Positions 35,140-43,727 of a stretch of 59,944 nt of DNA are shown piece after piece. Both the position numbers and the translations under genes were made by a program. Location: NCBI GenBank assembly GCA_030426475.1, contig JAUHYR010000005.1:1-59944 (forward strand). Direction: 5' to 3'. The notes under the pieces were generated by a model. That model was not told the origin of the DNA and did not search any database. It worked only from the letters and a program-made list of their open reading frames with translations. This DNA comes from Bacteroidia bacterium (GTDB lineage Bacteria; Bacteroidota; Bacteroidia; Flavobacteriales_E; Vicingaceae). The stretch's first letter is position 1, and the number at the start of each line of letters is the position of its first letter.

Positions 35140-35536
35140 TTTAAAGATAGAATCTAAAATAGAAAACCTTCACAAGGTAGAGGCATTAATAGAAAATATT
35201 TGCCGAGATCTTCAGTTGGAAGAAGATGCTTTTGGAAACCTTTTAATTGCCGTTACCGAAGCAGTAAATAATGCCATTCAACACGGAAATAAAAATAATC
35301 CTGATAAAACTGTAAATATTCAGTTCAAAAAAGAGCAAGACAATCTAACGTTTAGTATTGAAGATGAAGGAGACGGCTTTGATTTTGAAAACCTTCCCGA
35401 CCCAACTGCGCCAGAAAACATTGAAAACCCAAGCGGCAGAGGAGTTTTCTTAATGAAAAATTTAGCTGACGGAGTAGACTTTCAAAACAACGGCAAAAGA
35501 GTAGACCTTAAATTCAATTTAATGGTTGCGGTATAA
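35126..35536 (+). CDS. RsbW-like HATPase (anti-sigma-factor kinase family)
   Basis: A protein of 136 residues with the GHKL ATPase motifs of RsbW/SpoIIAB: N-box EAVNNAIQHGNK at 45-56, G1 box DEGDGFD at 80-86 and G2 box GRGVFLM at 104-110. The open frame extends far upstream inside the DUF4175 gene, but a GTG at 35126 gives the usual family length and overlaps the DUF4175 end by 14 bp. RsbW-type proteins bind sigma factors and phosphorylate STAS antagonists; two SpoIIE phosphatases, which would reverse that step, are encoded at 2.6-6.3 kb. A link is plausible but unproven. ybeY starts on its last base. Confidence 0.88.
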   Translation: MVAIDLKIESKIENLHKVEALIENICRDLQLEEDAFGNLLIAVTEAVNNAIQHGNKNNPDKTVNIQFKKEQDNLTFSIEDEGDGFDFENLPDPTAPENIENPSGRGVFLMKNLADGVDFQNNGKRVDLKFNLMVAV

Positions 35537-35970
35537 TGTCGGCCACCATCAATTTTTATAACCAAGACAATCCTTACTCCTTAAAACAAAAAACCATTAT
35601 CAAAAGATGGTTGATTGATTCCGCTAAAAAAGAAGGCTTTTCCATTAAAGATTTAAACTATATTTTTTGCTCTGACGACTATTTGCTTTCCATTAACCAA
35701 CAACACCTCAAGCACGATTACTATACCGATATTATTTCGTTTGACTATACCGAAAAACAACTCATTTCAGGCGACATTTTTATTAGTATAGACCGTGTAA
35801 AAGACAACGCCAAAACCTACAACCAAGAGTTTATAAAAGAGCTGTACCGGGTAATGATACACGGAGTATTACACTTTATGGGTTATAAAGACAAAACCAC
35901 TAACGAAAAACAAGTAATGCGCGCCAAAGAAGACGCTTTTGTGGCTTTGTTGAGTAAGGAGTTAAAATAG
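35536..35970 (+). CDS. ybeY: Endoribonuclease YbeY (rRNA maturation)
   Basis: A 144-residue protein of the UPF0054 family that processes 16S rRNA 3' ends. The motif HGVLHFMGYKD lies at 109-119. Most YbeY proteins read HGxLHxxGYDH; here two zinc histidines (H109, H113) are kept and the third is D119, a change I believe is common in Bacteroidota. It starts on the last base of the RsbW-like gene. In related genomes mnmG usually follows directly; here a small lipoprotein gene intervenes. Confidence 0.92.
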   Translation: MSATINFYNQDNPYSLKQKTIIKRWLIDSAKKEGFSIKDLNYIFCSDDYLLSINQQHLKHDYYTDIISFDYTEKQLISGDIFISIDRVKDNAKTYNQEFIKELYRVMIHGVLHFMGYKDKTTNEKQVMRAKEDAFVALLSKELK

Positions 35971-36041
35971 CTTTCTCAACAAAAAAGTATTTTTTTATAC
36001 CTAATTATACCGGTTATGTGGCATATGCCGTTTAGCTAATA

Positions 36042-36051
36042 GTTAGTAATC
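36042..36051. repeat. Left copy of a 10-bp inverted repeat flanking the small lipoprotein gene
   Basis: GTTAGTAATC here is the exact reverse complement of GATTACTAAC at 36443-36452. The two copies bracket the gene at 36059. A 10-bp palindrome GGCATATGCC lies just outside at 36020-36029. Confidence 0.6.
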
Positions 36052-36058
36052 ATTTGAA

Positions 36059-36439
36059 ATGTACAGAAATATTTTAGTCTTAATATTGATTGCATTAGCT
36101 TCAGCTAGTTGTGATCATTACTACAGAGCAATAACAGTTGTGAAGAACAAATCCAATTCTGATATCACCGTAATAAATACTACAGGCGAAATTCAATGTG
36201 GCGTGATGATTTATGGAAAGGGTTATGAGATGGATAGTCTAATCGTTCCCAAAAATACTGATTATATAATTTGCTCTGCACATGAATTAGGATACTGGGC
36301 CTCAGCCAAAAATTCATTAAACGACTCCATCAGGCAAGTATATTTTGACTCTATCTTAGTTATTAAAGGGAATGACAATATTTTAATCCACCCTGTATAC
36401 AAGAGGTTTAGAAAAAAGACAAAATTGATTGTGAAATGA
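36059..36439 (+). CDS. Hypothetical lipoprotein, possibly a gene cassette
   Basis: A 126-residue lipoprotein (lipobox SASC, cysteine 18) of no known family. The mature part looks beta-rich (VVKNKSNSDITVIN and following) and ends in basic residues. It lies between ybeY and mnmG and is bracketed by perfect 10-bp inverted repeats (36042-36051 and 36443-36452), 7 bp before its ATG and 3 bp after its stop. This, plus the usual ybeY-mnmG adjacency in related genomes, suggests an inserted unit. No transposase or integrase is present. Confidence 0.65.
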   Translation: MYRNILVLILIALASASCDHYYRAITVVKNKSNSDITVINTTGEIQCGVMIYGKGYEMDSLIVPKNTDYIICSAHELGYWASAKNSLNDSIRQVYFDSILVIKGNDNILIHPVYKRFRKKTKLIVK

Positions 36440-36442
36440 ACC

Positions 36443-36452
36443 GATTACTAAC
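36443..36452. repeat. Right copy of the 10-bp inverted repeat
   Basis: GATTACTAAC, reverse complement of GTTAGTAATC at 36042-36051. It starts 3 bp after the stop of the lipoprotein gene. Confidence 0.6.
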
Positions 36453-36457
36453 AAAAC

Positions 36458-36483
36458 CTAAAACCAATTTAAACTGGTTTTAG
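36458..36483 (+). terminator. Hairpin after the small lipoprotein gene, possible terminator
   Basis: Perfect 9-bp arms CTAAAACCA and TGGTTTTAG with an 8-base loop, 18 bp past the stop codon. It lacks a T-run, so termination is uncertain; it precedes the mnmG promoter. Confidence 0.4.
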
Positions 36484-36592
36484 CAAAACCGTTAAGGAAT
36501 AATTGTCTGCGGCACAAAACACAACATTATTTCTTTTTTGCTTCGCAAAATAGTGGTTTAAGAGGTTTTGTTTTCCTCTCATGAACAAATCG

Positions 36593-36600
36593 TATCTTTG
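36593..36600 (+). promoter_or_regulatory. Predicted promoter -7 element (TATCTTTG) for mnmG
   Basis: TATCTTTG fits TAnnTTTG, with TTTG at 36567-36570 as a possible -33 element 22 bp upstream. It sits downstream of the TTG at 36568 and so favours the TTG at 36619 as the mnmG start. Confidence 0.6.
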
Positions 36601-36618
36601 CCGTCCAAAATTTATTGC

Positions 36619-38478
36619 TTGTACAAAGAATACGACATAATTGTTGTTGGCGGAGGCCATGCCGGCTGTGAGGCTGCTGCTGCTGCGGCCAACCTAGGCT
36701 CCAAAACATTACTTGTTACCATGAACATGGGTGTTATTGCTCAAATGAGCTGTAATCCGGCCATGGGCGGTGTTGCCAAAGGTCAAATTGTTCGTGAAAT
36801 AGATGCTTTAGGCGGATATTCAGGTATTGTAAGCGATAAATCTGCTATACAGTTTCGTATGCTCAACCGCTCCAAAGGCCCTGCCATGTGGAGCCCCAGA
36901 ACACAAAACGACAGAAATTTATTTGCCAAAGAATGGCGCATCATGCTAGAGCAAACGCCCAATGTAGATTTTTGGCAAGACATGGTAAATGAGTTAATCA
37001 TTGAAGAGAATAAAATTGTTGGCGTAAAAACCCAGCTAGGCGTTGAGTTTAAATGCAAAGCAGTAGTGCTAACTAACGGCACTTTTTTAAACGGTTTAAT
37101 TCATATTGGAGAAAAGAATTTTGGTGGAGGAAGAGCAGGAGAAAGAGCCGCAACAGGCATAACTGAACAGTTAATTAAACTAGGGTTCGACCATGGCAGA
37201 ATGAAAACCGGAACACCTCCAAGAATTGACGGTAGAAGCCTGAATTACAGCAAGATGGAAGAACAAAAAGGAGATGAAAATCCTTCTAAGTTTTCGTTTA
37301 GCAATATTACTTCTCCGCTTAAGCATCAGCATAGTTGCCATATTACTTATACTAATCCAACAGTTCATGAACTCCTTCAAGAAGGTTTTGAAAAATCGCC
37401 TATGTTTACAGGCAGAATTCAGGGCTTAGGGCCAAGATATTGTCCGTCTATTGAAGATAAAATTGTTCGTTTTTCAGAAAGGGAAAGACATCAGCTTTTT
37501 GTAGAACCTGAAGGTTGGGATACCGTAGAAATTTACGTCAACGGATTTTCTACTTCTTTGCCTGAGGAAGTTCAGTATAAAGCTTTACAACAAATTCCGG
37601 GTTTTGAAAACTGTAAAATGTTTCGTCCCGGTTATGCTATAGAATATGATTATTTCCCCCCTACTCAACTAAAACATACGTTAGAAACCAAATTGATTTC
37701 AGGTTTATTTTTTGCCGGACAAATTAACGGCACAACAGGATATGAAGAAGCTGCTTGCCAAGGATTAATGGCGGGAATAAACGCCCATCAGGTTGCGCAA
37801 GAAAAAGAAGCGTTTACCTTAAAAAGAGATGAGGCATACATTGGTGTATTAATTGATGACTTAATTACAAAAGGAACGAAAGAGCCTTACCGTATGTTTA
37901 CCTCTCGCGCAGAGTATCGTATTTTATTACGACAAGATAATGCAGACATTCGTTTAACTCCTATTTCACATCAACTTGGTTTGGCTTCTGACGAAAGAAT
38001 GAAAAGGGTTGAACAAAAACAAAAATGGACGGAAGAAGTAATTGCCTTGTTTAAATCAGAAAGTGTTTCTCCTGAAGAAATGAATCCTGTTTTAGAAGAA
38101 ATTGGTTCATCTCCTATCAAGCAAAAAATTAAAGCTGCTCAAGTATTGTCTCGCCCACACGTTAATATTAATAATTTCAATCACACCGAACTGCTTTCGG
38201 AAACTTTAAAAAGCATGGATGAAGAAAGCAAAGAAGAAGCAGAAATTTTAATTAAATACGAAGGATATATAGAGCGTGAAAAAGAAACAGCGGATAAATT
38301 AAACCGGCTGGAAAACGTAAAAATTCCTGCTAATTTTGATTACACTAAACTATCCATATCAGCAGAGTCGGCCGAAAAGCTTTCTCAAATTAAACCAACA
38401 ACTCTTGGGCAAGCCTCCAGAATTTCCGGAGTTTCTCCTTCCGATGTTTCTATTTTAATGGTTCATTTAGGAAGATAG
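36619..38478 (+). CDS. mnmG: tRNA uridine 5-carboxymethylaminomethyl modification enzyme MnmG
   Basis: A protein of 619 residues that with MnmE installs the carboxymethylaminomethyl group on U34 of tRNA. The FAD-binding [10 protein letters not shown] is at 11-20, PAMGGVAKG follows near 48-56, and the C-terminal helical MnmE-binding domain is present. I start it at the TTG at 36619, which gives the normal family length and begins [10 protein letters not shown]; an upstream TTG at 36568 would lie before the promoter element. In many bacteria mnmG is near the replication origin; two parS-like sites lie directly after it. Confidence 0.96.
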   Translation: MYKEYDIIVVGGGHAGCEAAAAAANLGSKTLLVTMNMGVIAQMSCNPAMGGVAKGQIVREIDALGGYSGIVSDKSAIQFRMLNRSKGPAMWSPRTQNDRNLFAKEWRIMLEQTPNVDFWQDMVNELIIEENKIVGVKTQLGVEFKCKAVVLTNGTFLNGLIHIGEKNFGGGRAGERAATGITEQLIKLGFDHGRMKTGTPPRIDGRSLNYSKMEEQKGDENPSKFSFSNITSPLKHQHSCHITYTNPTVHELLQEGFEKSPMFTGRIQGLGPRYCPSIEDKIVRFSERERHQLFVEPEGWDTVEIYVNGFSTSLPEEVQYKALQQIPGFENCKMFRPGYAIEYDYFPPTQLKHTLETKLISGLFFAGQINGTTGYEEAACQGLMAGINAHQVAQEKEAFTLKRDEAYIGVLIDDLITKGTKEPYRMFTSRAEYRILLRQDNADIRLTPISHQLGLASDERMKRVEQKQKWTEEVIALFKSESVSPEEMNPVLEEIGSSPIKQKIKAAQVLSRPHVNINNFNHTELLSETLKSMDEESKEEAEILIKYEGYIEREKETADKLNRLENVKIPANFDYTKLSISAESAEKLSQIKPTTLGQASRISGVSPSDVSILMVHLGR

Positions 38479-38493
38479 TTTTTTCTTTTTTGT

Positions 38494-38513
38494 AAAGTTT
38501 CACGTGAAACTTT
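38494..38513. other. parS-like ParB-binding site, perfect 20-bp palindrome
   Basis: AAAGTTTCACGTGAAACTTT is a perfect palindrome whose core GTTTCACGTGAAAC (38497-38510) is the centre of the bacterial parS consensus TGTTTCACGTGAAACA, matching 14 of 16 positions (the outermost pair differs). It lies between the convergent mnmG and DUF4139 genes, 15 bp after the mnmG stop. parS sites load ParB for chromosome segregation and usually sit near oriC. Confidence 0.8.
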
Positions 38514-38552
38514 TGCGGCTTTTTACCTCAACTTTTACTCAAGATAATTTTG

Positions 38553-38566
38553 GTTTCCCGTGAAAC
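38553..38566. other. Second parS-like site, one core mismatch
   Basis: GTTTCCCGTGAAAC differs from the parS core GTTTCACGTGAAAC at one position and is followed by the consensus A. It lies exactly 56 bp from the perfect site in the same convergent gap. Confidence 0.65.
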
Positions 38567-38577
38567 AATTTTATGTT

Positions 38578-40515
38578 TTAGTCTAAATAAACCATGTTTC
38601 CTTTTGGATATTTTACCGAATATTTGAAGTCAACTTTATCAGATTTACCTGCATTGGTTTTTAAAACCCAGGTAATAATTCCTGTATTTTCATCCACCTT
38701 TCCGCCAGATTTTTCTTCCTGCTTTACTTCTATTCTTTGGTCAGAAGAAACCGGAAACTGATCTTCTATCATTAAGTTAATTTGTTGCTTTTTATTATTC
38801 TTTACCAAGATTTCATACTTGCGGACATCTATGGCTTCGTTGCCTATAAACTCTTTTTTCTTAAATTCTTTTAGCGTTTTTCTTTCTACAACAATGCTTT
38901 TATCTCTTCCTAAAGAAACATCTAAAGTGTCGGAGGCAAAACGAACATCTAGCAGGTTTGTTCCGATATAAGTTCCTTCAAAAAAAACATTTGCCTGACC
39001 TTCTAAAAAGTTGTATTCATCCCAATTGGTTAAAAGTGCCGTTAAGAAAACTCCTTTATCCTGTTTCGGAGCTGTATAATATTGATAATATGCTGGCACA
39101 TTTATTTCTTCAATATTTACCGTATATGATTTTGCATCAGAAGGAATGCTGTATTTTTCGTCCAGTTTAAATTCAACACTCACTACATTTTCTGTTTTGG
39201 AAACTTGTACAGGAATGCTTTTGGTTGGAGAATACTTTTTCTGACGTCCTTTTGATTTTTCTGAAACTATATCGTAAGATTGTATGGTTGATGATGGGGC
39301 ATTTGCTTCATATTTTCTTTCTGCTCTTTTGTCGTTTTTAATTGAAAAATTTGCCACCTCAAATGCCTCCAGCTCAACTTGATTTTCTTCCAAAACTAGA
39401 TTAAGAAAATTTCCATTAATTGGATAAGTAACGCTTTTATATCCAATATAATTTACCTGAACTGAGGAAGCATTAGGGGGAAGTTTCAATGTGAATTTTC
39501 CTTCAAAGTCTGTAGTTGTGCCTACCGTTGTTCCCACAATTAAAACATTTGCAAAAGGCAGGGGCTCGCCATATTCATCCGTTACCATTCCCGTTACGCT
39601 TCCATATTGAGTTCCTGTATATCGTGTGTTATTACTAACCTGAGGGCGCTGAACGGTGTTTTGGTTTAAATACAGTCTCCAGGCATTTAGTTTTGGTTTT
39701 TGAGAGCCTTCATTAGGATCGTTGGTGCTTAGCGTAAGGTTTATTCCGTCCCAGTCTTCTCCTGTTTGTTGTGAAATATTTGCCTTATAATCAACCATCA
39801 TAGGGCTTTCAACGTTTTTTACTCGTAAATCATAGCTAGGGAACCACCTTACGCTATTTACATAGTAAGACACTTTAAATGAGGAGTTTACAGTACTTTT
39901 TGCACTTACCTTTACAACAATATCGCTGCTTGCAGTAGACTTTTTTATTGATAATGCACTAAGCTTTTGTTTTACAAGGTTTAAATCTTCCGTAATCGCT
40001 GAAACCTCTTTGCTTACTTTCTTTTTTTCTGAACGAATCTCGTTCATTTGTGCGTGTATTAAAAGCCTAGCCTCTTTCACTAAAGCAATATTAAAGTCTT
40101 TTTGATTGGGGTTAATTTGTTTTAAATTAGAGATGAGTGCTTCTTCTTCATTTAACACACTAAGCCTCAGATTAAGGTCTTCTATTTTTTCTTCCATTTC
40201 CCTCTTTTGCCGTTCAAGCTTAGCCACCTCCTCTTTTGGTGGTTCTTGCTTATCATAACTAATTTGGTGATTGACCGAAAGAATGGTGAAGTTGCCTTCA
40301 CCGGTAACTTGAATACTTTCCTTTTTTAAGAGAGGGGTTACATCTTTAAATATTAATTCATGCGTTCCGGAAGGAATGGTATAATTGGCTACCCTTGTGA
40401 CTTGCGCTCCGTTTAAAAAAACAACAACTTCATTAATGGTAGATTTTACATTTTTTTCCGCCCCAAAAAGTGAAGCATTTAAAAAAACTAATAGGATAAA
40501 AATAGTGCGTTTCAT
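38578..40515 (-). CDS. DUF4140/DUF4139 protein with inserted carboxypeptidase-regulatory-like domain
   Basis: A protein of 645 residues. After a signal peptide (about 1-17), residues about 25-125 form the DUF4140 domain, a coiled coil follows (about 90-180), and DUF4139 fills the rest. DUF4139 is interrupted at about 315-390 by a beta-sandwich of the carboxypeptidase-regulatory-like type (GMVTDEYGEPLPFANVLIVG, then GTTTDFEGKFTLKLP), a domain best known from TonB-dependent receptors in Bacteroidota. I start at the ATG at 40515, which begins a proper signal peptide; the open frame runs 20 codons further. Function unknown; probably periplasmic or surface. Confidence 0.85.
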   Translation of the reverse strand: MKRTIFILLVFLNASLFGAEKNVKSTINEVVVFLNGAQVTRVANYTIPSGTHELIFKDVTPLLKKESIQVTGEGNFTILSVNHQISYDKQEPPKEEVAKLERQKREMEEKIEDLNLRLSVLNEEEALISNLKQINPNQKDFNIALVKEARLLIHAQMNEIRSEKKKVSKEVSAITEDLNLVKQKLSALSIKKSTASSDIVVKVSAKSTVNSSFKVSYYVNSVRWFPSYDLRVKNVESPMMVDYKANISQQTGEDWDGINLTLSTNDPNEGSQKPKLNAWRLYLNQNTVQRPQVSNNTRYTGTQYGSVTGMVTDEYGEPLPFANVLIVGTTVGTTTDFEGKFTLKLPPNASSVQVNYIGYKSVTYPINGNFLNLVLEENQVELEAFEVANFSIKNDKRAERKYEANAPSSTIQSYDIVSEKSKGRQKKYSPTKSIPVQVSKTENVVSVEFKLDEKYSIPSDAKSYTVNIEEINVPAYYQYYTAPKQDKGVFLTALLTNWDEYNFLEGQANVFFEGTYIGTNLLDVRFASDTLDVSLGRDKSIVVERKTLKEFKKKEFIGNEAIDVRKYEILVKNNKKQQINLMIEDQFPVSSDQRIEVKQEEKSGGKVDENTGIITWVLKTNAGKSDKVDFKYSVKYPKGNMVYLD

Positions 40516-40644
40516 GATTGTAAATTTTAAGTTCGTTTGTTGAGATGTTAAACTTTTTTCTTTCCATAAAAACATATTTCAAATGACTATCTTTACGCCT
40601 TTGTGCAATATTTTTAAAGATATTTTGTTTAACTAACGCATATT

Positions 40645-43209
40645 TTGAAGCGCCTTTTTTGCATATTATTTCTATTCGTTCTCTTTGGTTGTTCAACCAA
40701 TAAAGACAAGGCATTAAATAGGTTTTTTCATCGCACTACTACACACTATAACTATTACTATAATGCTCGTGAAATATTTAATGCAGCAGTAACAAAGGTT
40801 GAATCGTCACAAAAAGACGACTATTCTGAGTTGCTTCCTTTATTTGTTTATGGCGATGAAAGCTCTGCCCGAAGTATTTTTCCGGAAATGGATGTGGCAA
40901 TAGAAAAAAGCTCAACAGCCATTAAAAAGCACTCCATGAGAATTAAAAGGCAAGAAAGAAACAATTGGATAGATGATTGTTACTTGCTTATTGGTAAGGC
41001 TTATTTTTATAAAAAAGAATACTTCAACGCTAAAGAAAATTTTGACTATTTATTCAGAAGCTTCAAAGATCGGGATACCAGAGTTCAGGGTTTAATATGG
41101 TCTGCCAGAACCTCCATGGAAGAAAAAGACTTAGGAAAAGTAGATTACTGGATGAAAAAACTGGAGGAAGAAAACCCTGAAAGTGATAAGGTAAAAGCTG
41201 AAATGTATGCTGTTTTAGCGGACTATGAAATTAAAAAGAAAAATTTCGACAGAGCAATTGAAATGCTTGAAAAAGCGGTTACAAGAACCAAAGAAAAAAA
41301 GAAAAGAGCTCGTTTTACTTATGTTTTAGCACAGCTATATCATCAAAAGTTTGAGTATAAAAAGGCGACTCGTGCCTACTCTGAAGTAATAAAAATGCGT
41401 CCCGGTTATGAAATGGAGTTTCAAGCCAAAATTGCCAGAGCTAGAGCTTATGACTTTAAGTCAAAAGACGTTTCGGTGGTTAAGAAAGAAATGAATAAAC
41501 TCTTAAGGGATAAAAAAAATAAAGAGTATCGTGATCAAATTTATTTTGCTTTAGCTGAATTAGCTTTTAGAGAGGGTGATGAGCCTTTGGGAATCGAATA
41601 TCTAAGAAAATCTGCGGCTTCCAGCACCAGTAATATTAAGCAAAAAACTCAGTCTTACTTACGATTAGCAAAATATTACTATAACAAACCGGAATATAGA
41701 AACGCTCACATGTTTTATGATAGTACTGCTGCTGTTGTGCCAAAAAACTACGAGTTTTATGATGAGGTAATGAGTCGAAAGGACTACTTGACTGACCTTA
41801 TTAAAAACATGGACATTATAGCCAGAGAAGATAGCCTCCAGTTGATTGTTTTTGATGAAAAAAAGAGAAGGAAGGTAATTGGCCAATTAATAGATGATGC
41901 AAAAGCCGAAAAAGAGAGGAAAATAAAAGAACTAGAACAGGACAATAGCGGGTCTAACAACAATTTTTTTGCTAATGACAACAACAAGAACCCTTTTAAT
42001 GCAGCAACCGCTACCTCAGGAAAGTGGTATTTCTACAATCCTTCTACCATGGCGCTAGGTGTATCTAGCTTTCAAAGGGTTTGGGGAAAAAGGCCGCTTG
42101 AAGATGACTGGAGAAGAAGCAATAAAAATAATGCTACAACTCTTCAAAATGATACCAGCAGTAACGAAGATGGTCCTAAAATTGACTTTGACGAAGACAG
42201 ACTTTCAGAAGAATATTATCTTAAAGACTTGCCGCTCGATGACAGCTCTCTTATTGCTTCAAACAAAAGTATTGAGGAGGCAATGTTTAATGTAGGAAGC
42301 ATTTTTAGAGAAAACATACAAGATTATCGAGCAGCTATTGAAACATTTGAAAAGTTAGTTTCTCGTTTTCCGGAAGGAGAGTTATTGTTGCCTTCATACT
42401 ATCAGCTTTACCGTCTTGCTCTTGAGATTGATGATGATAAAAGAACTGCAAAATATCGTAAAATTATTGTGGACAATTATCCTGATTCGGAATATGCTGA
42501 AATAATTTTAGACCCGACTTCCGCAAAAGTTGTTCGGGAAAACAAAAAGAGGGTAGAAAACTATTATGCCCAAGCTTATGAGTATTATCAAAATAAAAAA
42601 TACGACATTGTAATTGCTCGTTGTGAAAAAGCTAAGTCAATTTTTCCGGAAAATCACATTGCCTCAAAATATGACTTCTTAAAAGCACTTTCTATTGGTC
42701 ACTCAAACACGGTTGATACTTTTAAAATGGCTTTAGAGTCTGTTATTGAACTTCACCCAAACACAGAAGAAGAAGCAAAGGCAAAGGAAATATTAAATAA
42801 GATAATGAATGCGCCTACAAACGAAAATAACAACGGGCCTGTTTATCAAAAAAATGAAACGGAACAGCATTATTTTGTTATGATGGTTGCCAACTCTGAT
42901 AAACAAATGCAGATGTATAAAGCATACGTTGCTAATTTTAACAACGCCTATTTTTCAGGAAAAAAATACAGTGTAGAAACCATTGGTTATGATGCTGAGT
43001 TTGACTTGCTAACAATAAAGGGGCTAGAAAATGAGAGTGCCGCCATAACCTATTTTAAGGCTTTTTTAGAAAACAAAGACCATCTGGCAAAATTAAATCA
43101 AAAGGGCTACAATGCCTTTATAATAAACATTTCTAACTTTGGTGAAATGTATAAAAAACGAGACACAAGCGGCTATCTTACTTTCTTTTTAGGAAACTAT
43201 ATGAAGTAG
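40645..43209 (+). CDS. sprE: TPR lipoprotein, SprE/PorW-like (gliding motility / type IX secretion)
   Basis: An 854-residue lipoprotein (lipobox LFGC, cysteine 16; start TTG at 40645) made mainly of TPR repeats (about 100-380 and 545-720). The N-terminal block with FFHRTTTHYNYYYNAREIFNAA-type order (residues 27-48) and PLFVYGDES resembles SprE of Flavobacterium and PorW of Porphyromonas, lipoproteins needed for type IX secretion and gliding. The length agrees (about 870 in Flavobacterium). No other T9SS genes are in the window. A variant -7 element TATCTTTA lies at 40588-40595. The symbol is by resemblance. Confidence 0.75.
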   Translation: MKRLFCILFLFVLFGCSTNKDKALNRFFHRTTTHYNYYYNAREIFNAAVTKVESSQKDDYSELLPLFVYGDESSARSIFPEMDVAIEKSSTAIKKHSMRIKRQERNNWIDDCYLLIGKAYFYKKEYFNAKENFDYLFRSFKDRDTRVQGLIWSARTSMEEKDLGKVDYWMKKLEEENPESDKVKAEMYAVLADYEIKKKNFDRAIEMLEKAVTRTKEKKKRARFTYVLAQLYHQKFEYKKATRAYSEVIKMRPGYEMEFQAKIARARAYDFKSKDVSVVKKEMNKLLRDKKNKEYRDQIYFALAELAFREGDEPLGIEYLRKSAASSTSNIKQKTQSYLRLAKYYYNKPEYRNAHMFYDSTAAVVPKNYEFYDEVMSRKDYLTDLIKNMDIIAREDSLQLIVFDEKKRRKVIGQLIDDAKAEKERKIKELEQDNSGSNNNFFANDNNKNPFNAATATSGKWYFYNPSTMALGVSSFQRVWGKRPLEDDWRRSNKNNATTLQNDTSSNEDGPKIDFDEDRLSEEYYLKDLPLDDSSLIASNKSIEEAMFNVGSIFRENIQDYRAAIETFEKLVSRFPEGELLLPSYYQLYRLALEIDDDKRTAKYRKIIVDNYPDSEYAEIILDPTSAKVVRENKKRVENYYAQAYEYYQNKKYDIVIARCEKAKSIFPENHIASKYDFLKALSIGHSNTVDTFKMALESVIELHPNTEEEAKAKEILNKIMNAPTNENNNGPVYQKNETEQHYFVMMVANSDKQMQMYKAYVANFNNAYFSGKKYSVETIGYDAEFDLLTIKGLENESAAITYFKAFLENKDHLAKLNQKGYNAFIINISNFGEMYKKRDTSGYLTFFLGNYMK

Positions 43210-43276
43210 CATCTTTAGGCTTAAGATATTTTAACATTCCTAAAGCAATACTTCTTTTATTTTCCGTTTTTCTTTT

Positions 43277-43645
43277 ATGAAAAGACTTTTACATCAGAGA
43301 TACAAGAGCTTTTTATACGCCTTTAATGGAATAAAATATGCCTTTCGGCAGCCCAATTTTAAAACTATTTCTTTATTTGCTGCTCTTGCTATATTCTTTT
43401 GTGTCTTTTTCAAAATTAGTCTTATAGAATGGTTTATCGTTTTACTTTGTATAATAGGCGTTATAGCTGCTGAATTGTTTAATTCCGCCATTGAGGAGCT
43501 TGCTGATACTACACATCCTAATTACTCCCTAGGAATAAAAAAAACAAAAGATATGGCTGCTGCCGCCACTTTAATTATATCCTTCTTTTCTCTAATAATT
43601 GGGTTATTTATTTTCATCCCTAAGCTTGGTCTTTTATTTTCTTGA
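43277..43645 (+). CDS. dgkA: Diacylglycerol kinase family protein
   Basis: A 122-residue inner-membrane protein with three helices and the motif ELFNSAIEELAD near 72-83, the catalytic signature of prokaryotic DgkA (E-x3-N-[ST]-AIE). It phosphorylates diacylglycerol or undecaprenol; Gram-positive-type members prefer undecaprenol, and which applies here is open. It follows the SprE-like gene by 67 bp. Confidence 0.9.
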   Translation: MKRLLHQRYKSFLYAFNGIKYAFRQPNFKTISLFAALAIFFCVFFKISLIEWFIVLLCIIGVIAAELFNSAIEELADTTHPNYSLGIKKTKDMAAAATLIISFFSLIIGLFIFIPKLGLLFS

Positions 43646-43653
43646 AAAATGTT

Positions 43654-43661
43654 TACCTTTG
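43654..43661 (+). promoter_or_regulatory. Predicted promoter -7 element (TACCTTTG) for the histidine kinase
   Basis: TACCTTTG fits TAnnTTTG and lies 66 bp before the TTG start at 43728. No -33 TTTG is seen at the usual distance. Confidence 0.5.
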
Positions 43662-43727
43662 GGATTCCAAAAAATCCGCCTATAGCTTTATTTCTACGTT
43701 TTTAAACATTTTCTAAACTTAGTTTAC

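Noticed and set aside
36568-36618. Upstream extension of mnmG from the TTG at 36568
   Set aside because: The promoter element TATCTTTG lies inside this stretch, and starting at 36619 gives the normal MnmG length and N-terminus.
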